DNA of 64,000 nt from Morchella semilibera. Its lineage: Eukaryota; Ascomycota; Pezizomycetes; Pezizales; Morchellaceae. The notes under the pieces were generated by a model that did not search any database, was not told the DNA's origin, and was given only the letters and a program-made list of their open reading frames with translations. The stretch is from contig WBVU01000005.1 in the NCBI GenBank assembly GCA_009192285.1, positions 1,816,731 to 1,880,730 on the forward strand. The letters run 5' to 3'. Within the stretch, counting starts at the first letter, position 1. Every line of letters begins with the position of its first letter. Shown here piece by piece: positions 50,765 to 61,218 of the stretch. A program made the translations under genes and the position numbers.

Positions 50765-51081
50765 CTTTTGCTATCCAAGATATGGAAACTTGTGGAAAGC
50801 ACGATCTGGGTACTGGATTAAAGATAGCCGTTAAGATTTTTTTTTTTGATAGGGTCGTCGCGGCTCAATGGGCCAGCCACTTGCCGCCCCTAACCCCACC
50901 AAAACCATGTAGCTACAGGACGGCGTATTTCTGATCATCCACAAGGATTCAACTTAAAGCAGCCTGTTTCTGTCCAACCCCCCCCATCCCCGTCGCCGCT
51001 CTCTCCCGTGCACCAAAGTCTCACTCGTTGTCTGTGATCACATCATCTTACCTGCACCCCCTACGCAAATACACGAACGCC
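50765..51081. promoter_or_regulatory. Shared divergent promoter IMO32 / NDUFA6
   Basis: Only 317 bp separate the two start codons, and both products are mitochondrial. A telobox-like CCCCTAACCCC lies at 50887-50897. A C-rich stretch follows toward NDUFA6. Shared regulation is an inference from spacing and function. Confidence 0.6.
50887..50897. promoter_or_regulatory. Telobox-like site in the IMO32/NDUFA6 promoter
   Basis: CCCCTAACCCC carries one CCCTAA unit with G/C-rich flanks; it is a weaker match than the sites at 20536, 52754 and 61003. Confidence 0.3.
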
Positions 51082-51760
51082 ATGGTTATCAACCCCACAC
51101 ACCTCGCCCAAACAACCCGCGCGTGTTGGTACCCGTTCCGCTTCTATCCCTACAGATAGTCAGTTTGCTGATCTCGGCGGTGATGAGGGTATAGCTGTTA
51201 ATTGGCAGGATGCATCAAGGCGGGCCATTCTCTCGTACAGAGCGTGGCAGCGATCTGTAGGTCTTCCCTCGTGATGTTATCTCTCCCTCGCGCGAGGTTC
51301 ATGGAAAGCTGGTGCTGATTTAGTGGGGTGATAAGGCGCCGGAAATTGTAAAGACATATGCTCTTAATGTCCCACTTTCTGCCGTGCGCGCGAAGATCAG
51401 ACAGGAGTTTGAGCGCAACAGATATGTGCAGCAGCTACCGGTTGCGGACATGTTGATCACAAAGAGCAATATGGAGCACCAGGAGACCCTGAACTACTGG
51501 AAACAGATACCCCACATCATGAAGTGAGTGCAATTCCTTGCTGGGGGACGAGAGATAGGGGACTATGTGGGAGTTTGGTCACTGATTGAGGCGGCGGTAT
51601 AGATATTTTAGGACGGAAGAAGACCCCAAGTCCAAGGTCTCTTCGAATTTTATGAACAACTTCTTGGAGGTACGAGAATCTAGATTATTGATTCTGAATT
51701 CGTCGATCATGACGTGCACTAACATCTTTCTTTCTTTTGTCTTTAAAGGGCCGCAACTAG
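51082..51760 (+). CDS. NDUFA6: NADH:ubiquinone oxidoreductase B14 subunit (NDUFA6/LYRM6)
   Basis: This is an accessory subunit of respiratory complex I in the LYR-motif family; it binds the mitochondrial acyl carrier protein. Exons are 51082-51124, 51195-51256, 51336-51523, 51603-51669 and 51749-51760, totalling 372 nt, 123 residues, normal for fungi. The N-terminus MVINPTHLAQTTRAS leads into DASRRAILSYRAWQRSAPEI, where SYR stands at the LYR position. Then come AKIRQEFERNR and the C-terminal YWKQIPHIMKYFR. The stop falls in a 12-nt last coding exon. The first donor (GTTGGT) is non-standard but is the only one giving a continuous frame. Confidence 0.92.
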
Positions 51761-51972
51761 AACTTGTATGCACAACCGAATTATCCTGTCCATATCTTGC
51801 GTCTAATGTCGCTTCAATTTTTCGACTCCTGCGAGTAAATATACTAAAGATCGAAGAGAAAACAACCTCCCAAAAAGAAAAGAAAAAGAACAGCCATAAA
51901 TGCGCCTATTTATCGTGGAAAAGATAAGAAAAGAAATGACTTTGGTACAACTCCTGATCTAGTGTGATGTAT
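51761..51972. other. Convergent 3' region NDUFA6 / AC19
   Basis: Both genes end within 212 bp of each other. AT-rich, nothing further recognised. Confidence 0.5.
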
Positions 51973-52608
51973 TTATTTGTCTTCGTGCTTGCCGTGGGCG
52001 TCTTTTGCGGCCGTAAAGGCTTCAGTGACATGGTCGCAAAGGTCAGAGAGGTCGTCGAAGCCCTTGAGGAGGACGTCGTATGGCTTCGTGGTTTCCCAGT
52101 ATTCAGCTGCATTTCCGATCAGTTAGATTAACAACAAGACCGGAATTGAGTATTAAAACAATTGGTGGGAGCGGTACGTACGATATATCTGTATCCGGAT
52201 ATTCATCTTCTCCTCGGAAGGATGCGGTATCGAGTATCCACAGAACTCAACCTCGGGGCTAAAGAATCCGATTCAGTATCCAGTTAAAAACAAGACCAGC
52301 GGTGGAAAAAACATCTCATACTTTTTCATAATGATATATCGTAAGGCGTTGCCAAGGGTGTGGTCCTCGCCCTTAATCTCGAATGACGCTGAGCCCTCTT
52401 CCGCACCAGGGAGCTATCTTGCACTATCAGCAGGCATAGCCTCCGAGGTGAAATTCTGACAGCAAAAGGCACTTACCGTTGTGATTCGCAGATCATTATA
52501 CATCGACTCCTCCTCGACAAGTGGCTCGTCATTGTCGATTTCACTCAGATCTTCCATCAGGGTGTCCTCTGCAGGTGCAGATTGCGGGTGCTCTGGTTGG
52601 GAGGCCAT
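51973..52608 (-). CDS. RPC19: DNA-directed RNA polymerases I and III subunit AC19 (RPAC2)
   Basis: AC19 pairs with AC40 as the alpha-like assembly platform of RNA polymerases I and III. Exons are 52477-52608, 52322-52413, 52182-52258 and 51973-52106, totalling 435 nt, 144 residues. After an acidic N-terminus ([20 protein letters not shown]) the alpha-like motif appears: [20 protein letters not shown], then [20 protein letters not shown] and IRIQ. The tail [16 protein letters not shown] closes the fold. The GEDHTLGN block is diagnostic for the AC19/Rpb11 family, and length and the PHPSE block point to AC19. The third donor (GTACGT after 52182) is the one that keeps the frame. A telobox-like site lies about 150 bp upstream. 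Confidence 0.95.
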
Positions 52609-55504
52609 TGTGCTTGCGTTGTTTTGTGGAGCGATTTTCCGTCGTGCAAGTTGAGTGGATCTCTAAAAATTTCGAGGTGAAACAAGCCTTGGACGGGTAA
52701 TCGTGCGTCAAGTTACCCTTCCAGAAGACCCTGGTCCGCAGATTTACACGCATAACCCTAACCCACAATACACATTCTACAACCTCATTCAAACCCAGGG
52801 TCGGTAAAGAAAGCCTCATTTTCTGATCGATTCAAAGAAGCACGTTCGGACACGAAATGGAACGATTTGGAGGAACTTCCCCGCAGTACAAGTCAGATCA
52901 TAGCTACGTAGGAGGCTTTGTCAAAGCTACCTATGATTTCAACTGCTCACATAATAAGCAAAATGATACACGCAAACTCCGAAGTAGAATACGGGTGTAA
53001 CCTTGACAACCACCACCACCACCGTGACAACCTTTAAGCGTGCTGACTTGGTCATGGAATCGGGGAATGATATCGAATGCATGTTTCATTTTTTGTTTCT
53101 GTGTGTGGTGGTAATTCATTTATTTTATTGCCACGCGGAGGGGCTTTTGGCTACTAGCGTACATGTAACCTCCTCTCCTCACCAACATGTTAGGTATGTG
53201 CCGGGTGAAGTTGAGGGTTGACGCGCCGACTCGGCGCTATCTTTTAATTCTTTTTACTCTTTTTTACCCCCCCCCCCTTCTTGTCTTGGTAGGTTTTGTG
53301 TTTGTTTGTATGTTGGGGGATTAATAATGTTGGGTACGGTGTTCGCGCCGTCCGACAATCCCCGCTCAAAATATCCTTAAGTGGAGAATCCAGCTGCATT
53401 TGCTCGCCGGTGATCGACGGTTTAGTGGTATGATTATGGCTAGCTGGAAGCGAGATCCCAATCTACTGGCTTGACTTTAAGGGGTAGGTAGAGGAGTTTG
53501 GGTTATCGATAAGGTTGGGCCCGATACCGAGGCTTTGAGCCTCATGTCTATCTTGCCTAGAGACTGAAACGGCAGCAACGGACCCAGGAGGGGTAGGGAT
53601 ATTCTGCAGCCAATAGTTGTACGTTTATTCTGGGCAACGTGGTCAAGATTTGCTTGATTTAAGCATTTGTGGGAGGTGAATCGATGGCCAGCACATCAAA
53701 GGTGTTGAGATTTCCGATATAGTGGTTCGCATAATCCTTCACCCGGGAGAAAGAGTAAATCCCCGTTTTTGGTAACACTGGGACTTGGAGGGAGGGGGTG
53801 GGGGGGGGATAGCGAACCTCTTTTGTGATACACTAGCTCATAGGAGGTGTGTATGTGCGCGCGCGTGTGTGTGCCTTTGGAATATAACTCTTATGAAATC
53901 AAGGCGAGGTGCTGAAGAGTACATACATGTAGGTACGGTTTATTCAATTGAAACTATATCCATCGTCCATAGGCTTATGGATCTGTAACGATGTTGGAAG
54001 CGGTCGAAGGCATGTGAATAGGCAGTGGATGTTCGGGAAGGAAGCCTTAGCGTTGAAACCACATGGCCTTCCAGAAAGTCCAAAAACACGCCACCATCTG
54101 ACATCCATCGTGAAATCCGGCATGCCTCCTGCGTGCGTTGAACATACTATAGTAGATCCACACGACTTTGCCTTTTGTGCAAAAACAGAAACAGTCTCCC
54201 GCTCAAGAAAGCCCCCCCCCCTCCCCCCACCCCTTTCGGCAACTTACACTATTGGGGTCACATCCATTCCTCGATTGTCTGTGATACAAAATCAAAGACA
54301 CCAAAGAACGGCCAGGACCAGGGAAGGACCAAGGAGTAGGTAAGTATATTACTAGATACAGTGGTATGGAATGTACGCAGCACTCCTATGTGAATCTGTA
54401 GTCAGGTTCCACCGTTTGTCTCCCGGGAACCTTCCGTATTAAGGAGTAGCAGATTATGTAACTTATCATTTTTTGCACGCCCTGTTCAGCCCAAAAACCA
54501 ATGGCTGAAGAGAACGAACTAAAAGAGGCACATGCCCAGGACTCCACAGTTCCACCCCCATATACAAGAGGGAACAGTAACAGAGAAACGATCTTCGATC
54601 TTACGCGTGTGATTGCTATTCACGGTATTAACTGTAAGCTCTCCGAAGGATAAACTTTATGACGTCCGAACTTTACAGATAGCTGAGCTGCTGTGAGATA
54701 CCTAGACTGATGTGAGATACCCTAGATCATTGTGGACCTATGAAATCTGTGGGCCTCTGAACCCTTCATTCTATTGACCACATCTACGTAGTAAGTTGTC
54801 CTCAAAGACACAAACCACAAAACCCTTGCTAAATATCGGAAACGCCAGGAGAAGAAGGAAAGACGAGGGCGGAAAAAAAAAAAAAAAAAAGGAAAGGAAA
54901 GAAAAGGAAAGGAAAGAAAAAGGAAAAAAGAAATAGAAAAAGAAAAAAGAAAAAAAACACCAACGACAAGCAGAAGCAGCGAACCACAAAGGCAACCTAC
55001 AGAAACCACCAACCCAACAGAAACCCACACTCTGCCTCCCCGTACCCGCCGCCAACTCTCCCCCTACTAGGTTGGGGGCTTCTGCTCATGCCGCAGCAGC
55101 CTCAAAAGTCACACTACCTCCTAAGGATTCAAGAAGTGTCCTGACTGGATTCAACTGTGCATTGCTACACACCTAGAAAAATAAATAAAATAATACCACT
55201 CCAGAACACGCAATACGACCAGCTCTCCACATTAAATTAGCAGTACCTTTCGGGGAAATACACAGGCGAGTACCAACGTCTCGGGATTCGCTTTTTGTAA
55301 AGAAAGTTGTTGGTTGTGCCGGAGACCGAGTCTTGGTGCAACAACGACGTCCTTGCTGTCAAGTCAGTCAGTTAAATCCCTTTCCTTTTAGTTTCCCAGG
55401 CCTCCACTCTCGGATCCTTTACCCCCCATGAAATACGCTGAAACACCCGCCTTCAAATACCTACTGTGATGATATTGAGCGTGACACTCTTATAAACAAG
55501 CTAA
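52609..55504. other. Intergenic region AC19 / hybrid histidine kinase
   Basis: This holds the RPC19 promoter on the left and the kinase promoter on the right. TACATGTA occurs at 53160 and 53924. A short ATG frame at 54501-54653 (starting MAEENELKEAHAQDS, with a PPPY) could be an isolated exon but has no support. An A/G-rich tract spans 54870-54955. No gene is called. Confidence 0.5.
52754..52764. promoter_or_regulatory. Telobox-like site (AACCCTAACCC) upstream of RPC19
   Basis: A clean two-unit CCCTAA repeat lies 146 bp upstream of the RPC19 start codon. In fungi such sites are associated with Tbf1-type regulation of ribosome-related genes, which suits a Pol I/III subunit. Confidence 0.5.
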
Positions 55505-58153
55505 ATGTATTTACATGATATGCCGCCTAGGTTTCCCGTTGATTCGTTGTCTTGGGGCGAACACGCTGCTTCTCTTTCCGCGCCCCCTCAAGCACCCCTC
55601 ACCACCACACGGCATACCACCACGATGGCGGTTACTTGCGACAATACGGCAGAACGCAGCGGTGCTGCTTCTTTTACAGATTTCGTACACGCGGGCTCGA
55701 AATCCGATCACCAAGTCCAGCTGTTCGAGTCAGAAGAGCAACTGTACAGGATCATATCAAGCTTTATTGTGCCCACGACCAGAAGCGACGATGCAGTGGT
55801 CATTCTTGCTGGGAAAAACCGCATTGAGACTCTCGAGGCATGCTTTAGAGAGCAGCATGTCAACACGGAACGGATGAAGCATCAGCAGCAACTTGTGTTT
55901 GTAGATGCTGGGATTATTGCCGACACTGTTGTTCCCGGTGGCATATTTGATTCAGGGAAAATGGAGGAGTTTCTGCGCGATCTCTTTGGAAGGGTTCAGA
56001 AGAATTATCGGAGAGTTTTTGTATATGGAGAGTTAGTGAATATATTGTGCGAACGCGGCTTGCACACGGCTGCCCTGGAACTGGAACAGGTGTGGTCACG
56101 GTTTGTTTCTGGGAGAGAGATCACCCTCCTTTGTGGTTACGACCTGAACAACTTCAAAGATACTGGTCTCGAAAGCGTTTTCGAGCGTATATGCCGACTA
56201 CATACCCATATCAAGCCCGCCGAAGCCTCTAATGGGCCAATAGAAACATCAGAACAACAAAGCCTCATGATTGCCTCTCTACAACAGAGAACGAAGGCCC
56301 TTGAAAATGAGGTCCTCCGCCATCGGGCCGCAGAAACAACATTGCAAGGAGCTTTGAGTCTTTTGTCTGCTCGGACTAGCGAAACTGTTGGGCGAGAACG
56401 TGATGGATACCTAGCACTTTTGTCGATGCTCCCAGTGGGTGTTTGTGGTACCAATTCAAATGAAGGTAGTCTTAAATACTTCATCAACAAACGCTTCTGC
56501 GATATTTCTGGTCTTTCTGAAGAGAATATACGTGACGGCGGCTGGATCAATGCCATACATCAAGCGGATCGCGAGCAAGTCGCCGCAAGCCTCCGCGCTG
56601 TTAAGAACGGAGAAGATGCATTCGCTCGATGCGAGTACCGGTTCGTGCACCCGGATAATTCAATTCGCTGGGTCGCTTGCGAGGCAGTCGCAAACGACAG
56701 TGGATATTTGCAAACGGTTTTCGATATCACAGAGTTTAAGATGTTGGAAAAGGAGCGACTAGATACCATGAAAGCGGCAGAGGAGCACCAACGGATGCGC
56801 GCTGCGGAAGCCGAAAGGCACCGCCAAAACCGTGAACAATTCGTTGATTCCCTTTGTCATGAGCTTCGAAATCCTCTGGGTGGAATATTTGGAAACGTAG
56901 AGCTTCTTAAAATGGGCCTTGAAACTCGACGCTCCGTATTAGAAAAACCATTCGTCTCCCCAGAAGACTTGCTTCTTCTCCGGGAACAGCTTCTTCTCGA
57001 CGAAGAGTCACTCGACGCGATTTCTACCTGTGCGGTGCACCAGCAAACTGTGACTGACGATGTCCTCAACCTTTCAAAACTGGAACTTGGCAAAGTTGTG
57101 CTAAAGAAGATTAGCTTTGATCTTAAGAGCACCATTTCTTCTGTGCTAAAGATGTTTGAGGTTCAGGCTCAGCGAAAGGGTATTGAACTGCGTGCCTCCA
57201 TGCCTATATCTGATTCCGTCATCACGGCGGACCCGCATAGGCTTTCACAGATCATCATCAATCTTATCGCCAATGCACTCAAATTTACAGATAAAGGCAG
57301 CATTACTCTTATGTTTGACATAGTTGAACGTACACTAGAAAATACCCTCTTTCGAATAACTGTTTCAGATACCGGCGTTGGATTGACATCAGATGAAAAG
57401 TCGGTCCTTTTTGATCGGTTTTCGCAACCGTCCTCAACTAACTATTCGGAAGTCGGAGGCACAGGTCTTGGGCTACATATTAGCAAGAACCTTGTGGAAT
57501 TGATGGGCGGTACAATCCTTGTGGATAGTAGGAAGGGGCAGGGTTCGAAATTCACATTCACTTTTAGATGTGAAGAGGACCGGAGTGGAGGAAACTCGTT
57601 CAGCTTATCAAAATCGAGCCCGAAGAGCTACAAGGACTCTATATCAGTTATGGCCTCAGCCCAAACCCAAGCAATCATACCTTCTGTTATCCCTCGCCCA
57701 ATAAATCACATCCTCATTGTCGAGGACAACCATATCAACCAGCGCCTAATTACCCGATTATTGTCGTCCGAAGGATTCACTTGCACAGTAGCCTCTAATG
57801 GTCAAGAGGCTCTCGATCTTCTGGAGAACCTATCTGCGAGTGAATCACCGATAGATCTTATTCTCATGGACATTCAGATGCCTGTGATGGGAGGAATTCC
57901 GGCGACGCTTGAAATCCGCCGTCGAGAAAGGGAGTCGCCTACTACTTACACCCCTTGCTCACGCATCCCCATCATTGGACTCTCTGGGAATGTCCGTGAG
58001 AATCATGTACTGAACGCGCTGGAGAGCGGGATGGACGATTATCTCATCAAACCGGTCAGAAAGGTGGACATCATGACCGCTATTCAGAGATTTGGGGACG
58101 ATATTGAAATGGATGAACGACCTATCCCCAATGGGGCGAGGCGGGCACGATAA
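55505..58153 (+). CDS. Hybrid histidine kinase with MEDS and PAS sensor domains, intronless
   Basis: This is a single-exon, 882-residue phosphorelay sensor. Domain order: MEDS-type sensory domain (about 68-218; QLFESEEQLYRIISSF, VFVYGELVNILCERG, ALELEQVWSRF), coiled coil (about 250-290), PAS (about 300-412), HisKA with H-box SLCHELRNPLGG (phospho-acceptor His452), HATPase (N-box 586-590 in NLIANALKF, DTGVGL 622-627, GGTGLGL 651-657), and a receiver domain (acidic E740-D741, phospho-acceptor Asp789 in LILMDIQMP, Ser827, Lys849 in YLIKP). All catalytic residues are present. No transmembrane segment is seen, so it should be cytosolic and pass phosphate to a Ypd1-like protein. MEDS is a fold known mainly from bacterial and archaeal sensors. 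Start candidates are Met1, Met6 and Met41 (MAVTCDNT, 55625); none is decisive. Confidence 0.93.
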   Translation: MYLHDMPPRFPVDSLSWGEHAASLSAPPQAPLTTTRHTTTMAVTCDNTAERSGAASFTDFVHAGSKSDHQVQLFESEEQLYRIISSFIVPTTRSDDAVVILAGKNRIETLEACFREQHVNTERMKHQQQLVFVDAGIIADTVVPGGIFDSGKMEEFLRDLFGRVQKNYRRVFVYGELVNILCERGLHTAALELEQVWSRFVSGREITLLCGYDLNNFKDTGLESVFERICRLHTHIKPAEASNGPIETSEQQSLMIASLQQRTKALENEVLRHRAAETTLQGALSLLSARTSETVGRERDGYLALLSMLPVGVCGTNSNEGSLKYFINKRFCDISGLSEENIRDGGWINAIHQADREQVAASLRAVKNGEDAFARCEYRFVHPDNSIRWVACEAVANDSGYLQTVFDITEFKMLEKERLDTMKAAEEHQRMRAAEAERHRQNREQFVDSLCHELRNPLGGIFGNVELLKMGLETRRSVLEKPFVSPEDLLLLREQLLLDEESLDAISTCAVHQQTVTDDVLNLSKLELGKVVLKKISFDLKSTISSVLKMFEVQAQRKGIELRASMPISDSVITADPHRLSQIIINLIANALKFTDKGSITLMFDIVERTLENTLFRITVSDTGVGLTSDEKSVLFDRFSQPSSTNYSEVGGTGLGLHISKNLVELMGGTILVDSRKGQGSKFTFTFRCEEDRSGGNSFSLSKSSPKSYKDSISVMASAQTQAIIPSVIPRPINHILIVEDNHINQRLITRLLSSEGFTCTVASNGQEALDLLENLSASESPIDLILMDIQMPVMGGIPATLEIRRRERESPTTYTPCSRIPIIGLSGNVRENHVLNALESGMDDYLIKPVRKVDIMTAIQRFGDDIEMDERPIPNGARRAR

Positions 58154-59713
58154 ACTGTTTATTTTATGTATGGGATTCCTGCTTGAATTCTACGCTCGCT
58201 CAATTCGTCAACTTAGTGATTACACTTGGCTTACTTGGATTCTATCTTCAGTGAGCTGAGCATAAGGCGTCCCCTTCACACTCAAGTACTATTATTTCTG
58301 CATTTATGGATATAGGGGCGCACACTAGAGTTGGGACGAGAGAAGGCCATGTTTGTATGAATCTGAAGTTATGGCGGTTTACTTGCGGCTGGATACATAC
58401 ATGGGACGGAGTCTAGGATAAGCTTGGGAATTCTGCTTTTTTTTTTTTTCCTTTTTTTTTTCCCTTCTATTTTTCGGGTTCAAGGAATCCCTATATTCAT
58501 TTCTTGTAAATACTTTAGCGCGTGTACAAGGGGTTGCGGTAATACTTGTAAATACCGGGTCTGCTTTTTTTTTTTTTCCTTTCTTTTGTTGTTTTAACTG
58601 CTCGGGTTGTTTTCCGCGTCAAATATCATCTCGGGCTGGTTTTTTAGGCCACTTGTTTCATTAATAATTGTTTCCGCAACTTTACTTTTTCAGAGACTTT
58701 AATGTTTTCCTCCTTTTATTTTCTTGTGAGTGCATTAGGTAGGAGAGCGTTCGGTATTTTAATATTGTCCGGGCACGTAATTACTCCGCAGTGTTGGTAT
58801 ATACATTGTTTTTCGCGCCCCCAAGCCTTACGAACATCCATTGGTCAAGGCGGCTATCGTGTCGATTGGCCCAAAAACCAAAAGCCACAACTGTGCAACA
58901 CCACCACTAAAAAGGCTTTGAACCGTAGATGTTTCACCTCGTATTCCCCACCAACTCCCGGGTCCTGCTGCCTATCAACAATGGGAGGGTTGGCCGAGTG
59001 ACGGGCTATGAAACACGTCAGTGCGGGTTTTGAAAGAAAGTAAAGAAGGTTCGGGAGAAAACGGGGGTTTTAGATATCGTGGGCAGCAAGTGTTTGTGTT
59101 TGCCGTGGATGGGATTGGTTAGGTGTTTGATTGTCGGGACCGTGGGCACCTTGAGTTTGTGAAATCCGGACGGGGAGGACATTTGAGGACAGACATACAC
59201 GGCACAGCACGATAGACCTGGGCATGCTCCGCCATAAACGAACTCGCATAGCTCTTTTTTGCCAAGCGCGTAGACTTCAGGATTCACAGTCTAAGACGAG
59301 TAGATGGATGAGTGATGGTTTGTGAATCCGGACACAAACTGATTCTCTGTAAGATCAGTTACAAAGTACATTGTAATTCACAAGGAGTGTGGCTCTTAGG
59401 ACTTTTAGTCAAAATAGTTTAATACACGGTTCGCCAAATGGTATTGGATGCCTACATATACATAGCTTCGCAGACAATTAAATGGGGTTGGGTTTGAAAG
59501 TGCGGTAGTCTTTGGCATCTTCCCTAAATATTGTTTCTGGATTCGAGACTAAACTATATAGAACCCTAAATAATGCGTGATGGGCGGTTGTCCCACAAGG
59601 AGATTTTCTTGGCGGGCGGTTGACCAAAACATTCTAAACCAAGCAAGAAGGTGGTTACACAAACACAAACACGATCCTTGAGAGATGATTGAAGGCAGGG
59701 GAAAAATATGAGT
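58154..59713. other. 3' region of the kinase gene and spacer
   Basis: T-rich blocks at 58438-58463 and 58566-58585 probably belong to the 3' UTR or just beyond. Nothing else is recognised up to the tRNA gene. Confidence 0.5.
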
Positions 59714-59793
59714 GAATAGAGTGAGGATCGAACTCACGCGGGTTGCCCCACTAGCACCTGAAGCTAGCGCCATAACCACTCGGCCATCTATCC
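59714..59793 (-). tRNA. tRNA-Leu (anticodon CAG), intronless
   Basis: The 80-nt minus-strand sequence starts GGATAGATGGCCGAGTGG and folds as a class II tRNA. The acceptor stem GGATAGA pairs with TCTATTC (one G-T). The anticodon stem CTAGC/GCTAG encloses the loop TTCAGGT with anticodon CAG. The variable arm is GGG-CAA-CCC, and the T stem is GTGAG/CTCAC with loop TTCGATC. Both A and B boxes are intact. A T5 run follows about 10 bases downstream on the minus strand, suitable for Pol III termination. Confidence 0.96.
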
Positions 59794-61218
59794 ATATGCT
59801 TCATATATTAAAATTTCTTTATATATTCAAGTACTTAATCATGTCGCAAACGACGAAGCGTTTAATTCTTAGGGTAGGAAACATATGAGCCCAAGCCGAT
59901 ACATGCCTGTACGGTCCTGTACGGTCTCCCTCTCAGTTGGTGGTGGGGTATAAAGTGTTTTCCCTCCCTTCCTCTTTGGGCGGGTCCTTCTAGCCCCCCC
60001 CGTGTTGACCCAATTTCAATGGGTACATTAGAAGGACTACATGTACCTACTAAAGCCCGTTTGAATTAGAGAGTGTGTAGCTAGCCAAGAACCAGCTGCG
60101 GTTAACCTATTTAGGAGTAAAATCCTTGCTCACTTTCTACACCATGGTGGGTTGATACGAGTGATGATTCGTGAATGTATCTGGAAAAAAGAAGCCAAGG
60201 GTTCTTCAACTTGGAAACACTCCCCCCAATCAGGTAAAATCAATCCTGAAATGGAACTAGTTATGTGTAGCTGCCGACCACTATTTCGGCTTCAGCATAA
60301 TTTGGACCGAAGATCGGTTTTTCGGGCCGGCACTGACTTTTAGCGCAACGTGTTCAATACTCACAAGCCCAACGAGTCGAAGGAAGCGGAATAACTTGCC
60401 TCAAAGTATTCTTGTTTGATCCCGGTAGTAATATGGGATAACCGGTCAGTAGGGTTTGAACAAAGGGATGTAAAGTTATGGGTATATCTATATATGTGTG
60501 TGTGCTAGGATACCAGCTACATTCAGCTGTCAATAGAAGTATATTCGGAACGAATGAAGGTAGGAGCGATGAAACCTGTTTTTTTCTTTCTTCTACTCTT
60601 TCCTCGAAACATAAGCGGCGGTCTTCCTTGTACTCACCTTGGTATGTACTCAGACGGAACTACGGAGGCACTCAGGACCAATAGCATAAAAAGTGGGAAG
60701 AGTATCTTTTACCTGCATAAGTTGTATAAACAAATCTTTCTAGAAGCCATGCATGTGGCTTGCTTCTGATCTGTCCTAACCTCTCACAAATACTTAAAGA
60801 ACTGAGACCTCCTGAACCACGCCCGCATTTGTATCATTGGTCCTCGGCCTCACTCAAAAGAAAACATTCCCGCCCATCTCATACCGATGTGCCGTTTATC
60901 GGCATTGATTCTCCTTCTTAGTTTGATTGGCCGAATTTCTTTTTATGACTTACCAGTCGGAATAAGATTATGACACCGGTAGCTAAAACAGTGTTTCTGG
61001 CAGGGTTAGGGTTGTCATGTGCACTAGATTTTGCCGGGTGTCTTTCTGCTCCGGTTGTTAAGCTGCCAATTTTTCGTTGGCCACAAGGGGGCGGAGGTGG
61101 TGAGCTTAAAAGTGAGCAACAAAACGACCGACAAGCGATCTCTTTACCTTCATACTTCTTACAGTCATTTTCGATTTCAAGAAGGGGCGGAAGGACGAAG
61201 AAAAGGGAGGATTTCATA
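59794..61218. promoter_or_regulatory. Intergenic region tRNA-Leu / SLP1
   Basis: One TACATGTA occurs at 60038. The right part must hold the SLP1 promoter, including a telobox-like site at 61003-61013. The reading frame of SLP1 is open upstream to ATG 60970, but that extension lacks signal-peptide character. Confidence 0.5.
61003..61013. promoter_or_regulatory. Telobox-like site (GGGTTAGGGTT) upstream of SLP1
   Basis: Two TTAGGG-type units lie 206 bp before the preferred SLP1 start. If the upstream ATG at 60970 were used instead, this motif would be inside the coding region, another reason to prefer 61219. Confidence 0.4.

Noticed and set aside
53948-54343. 131-codon plus-strand frame
   Set aside because: Starts at TTG, no recognisable domain and no supporting splice pattern.
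54501-54653. Short ATG frame with a PPPY sequence
   Set aside because: Fifty codons only; a donor-like GTAAGC is present but no convincing following exon was found, so it stays unproven.
55511-57135. Several antisense frames within the histidine kinase gene
   Set aside because: They are mirror frames of a well-supported coding exon with no features of their own.
60970-61218. Upstream in-frame ATG extending SLP1 by 83 residues
   Set aside because: The extension lacks conservation signals, would hide the signal peptide and would place the telobox inside coding sequence.
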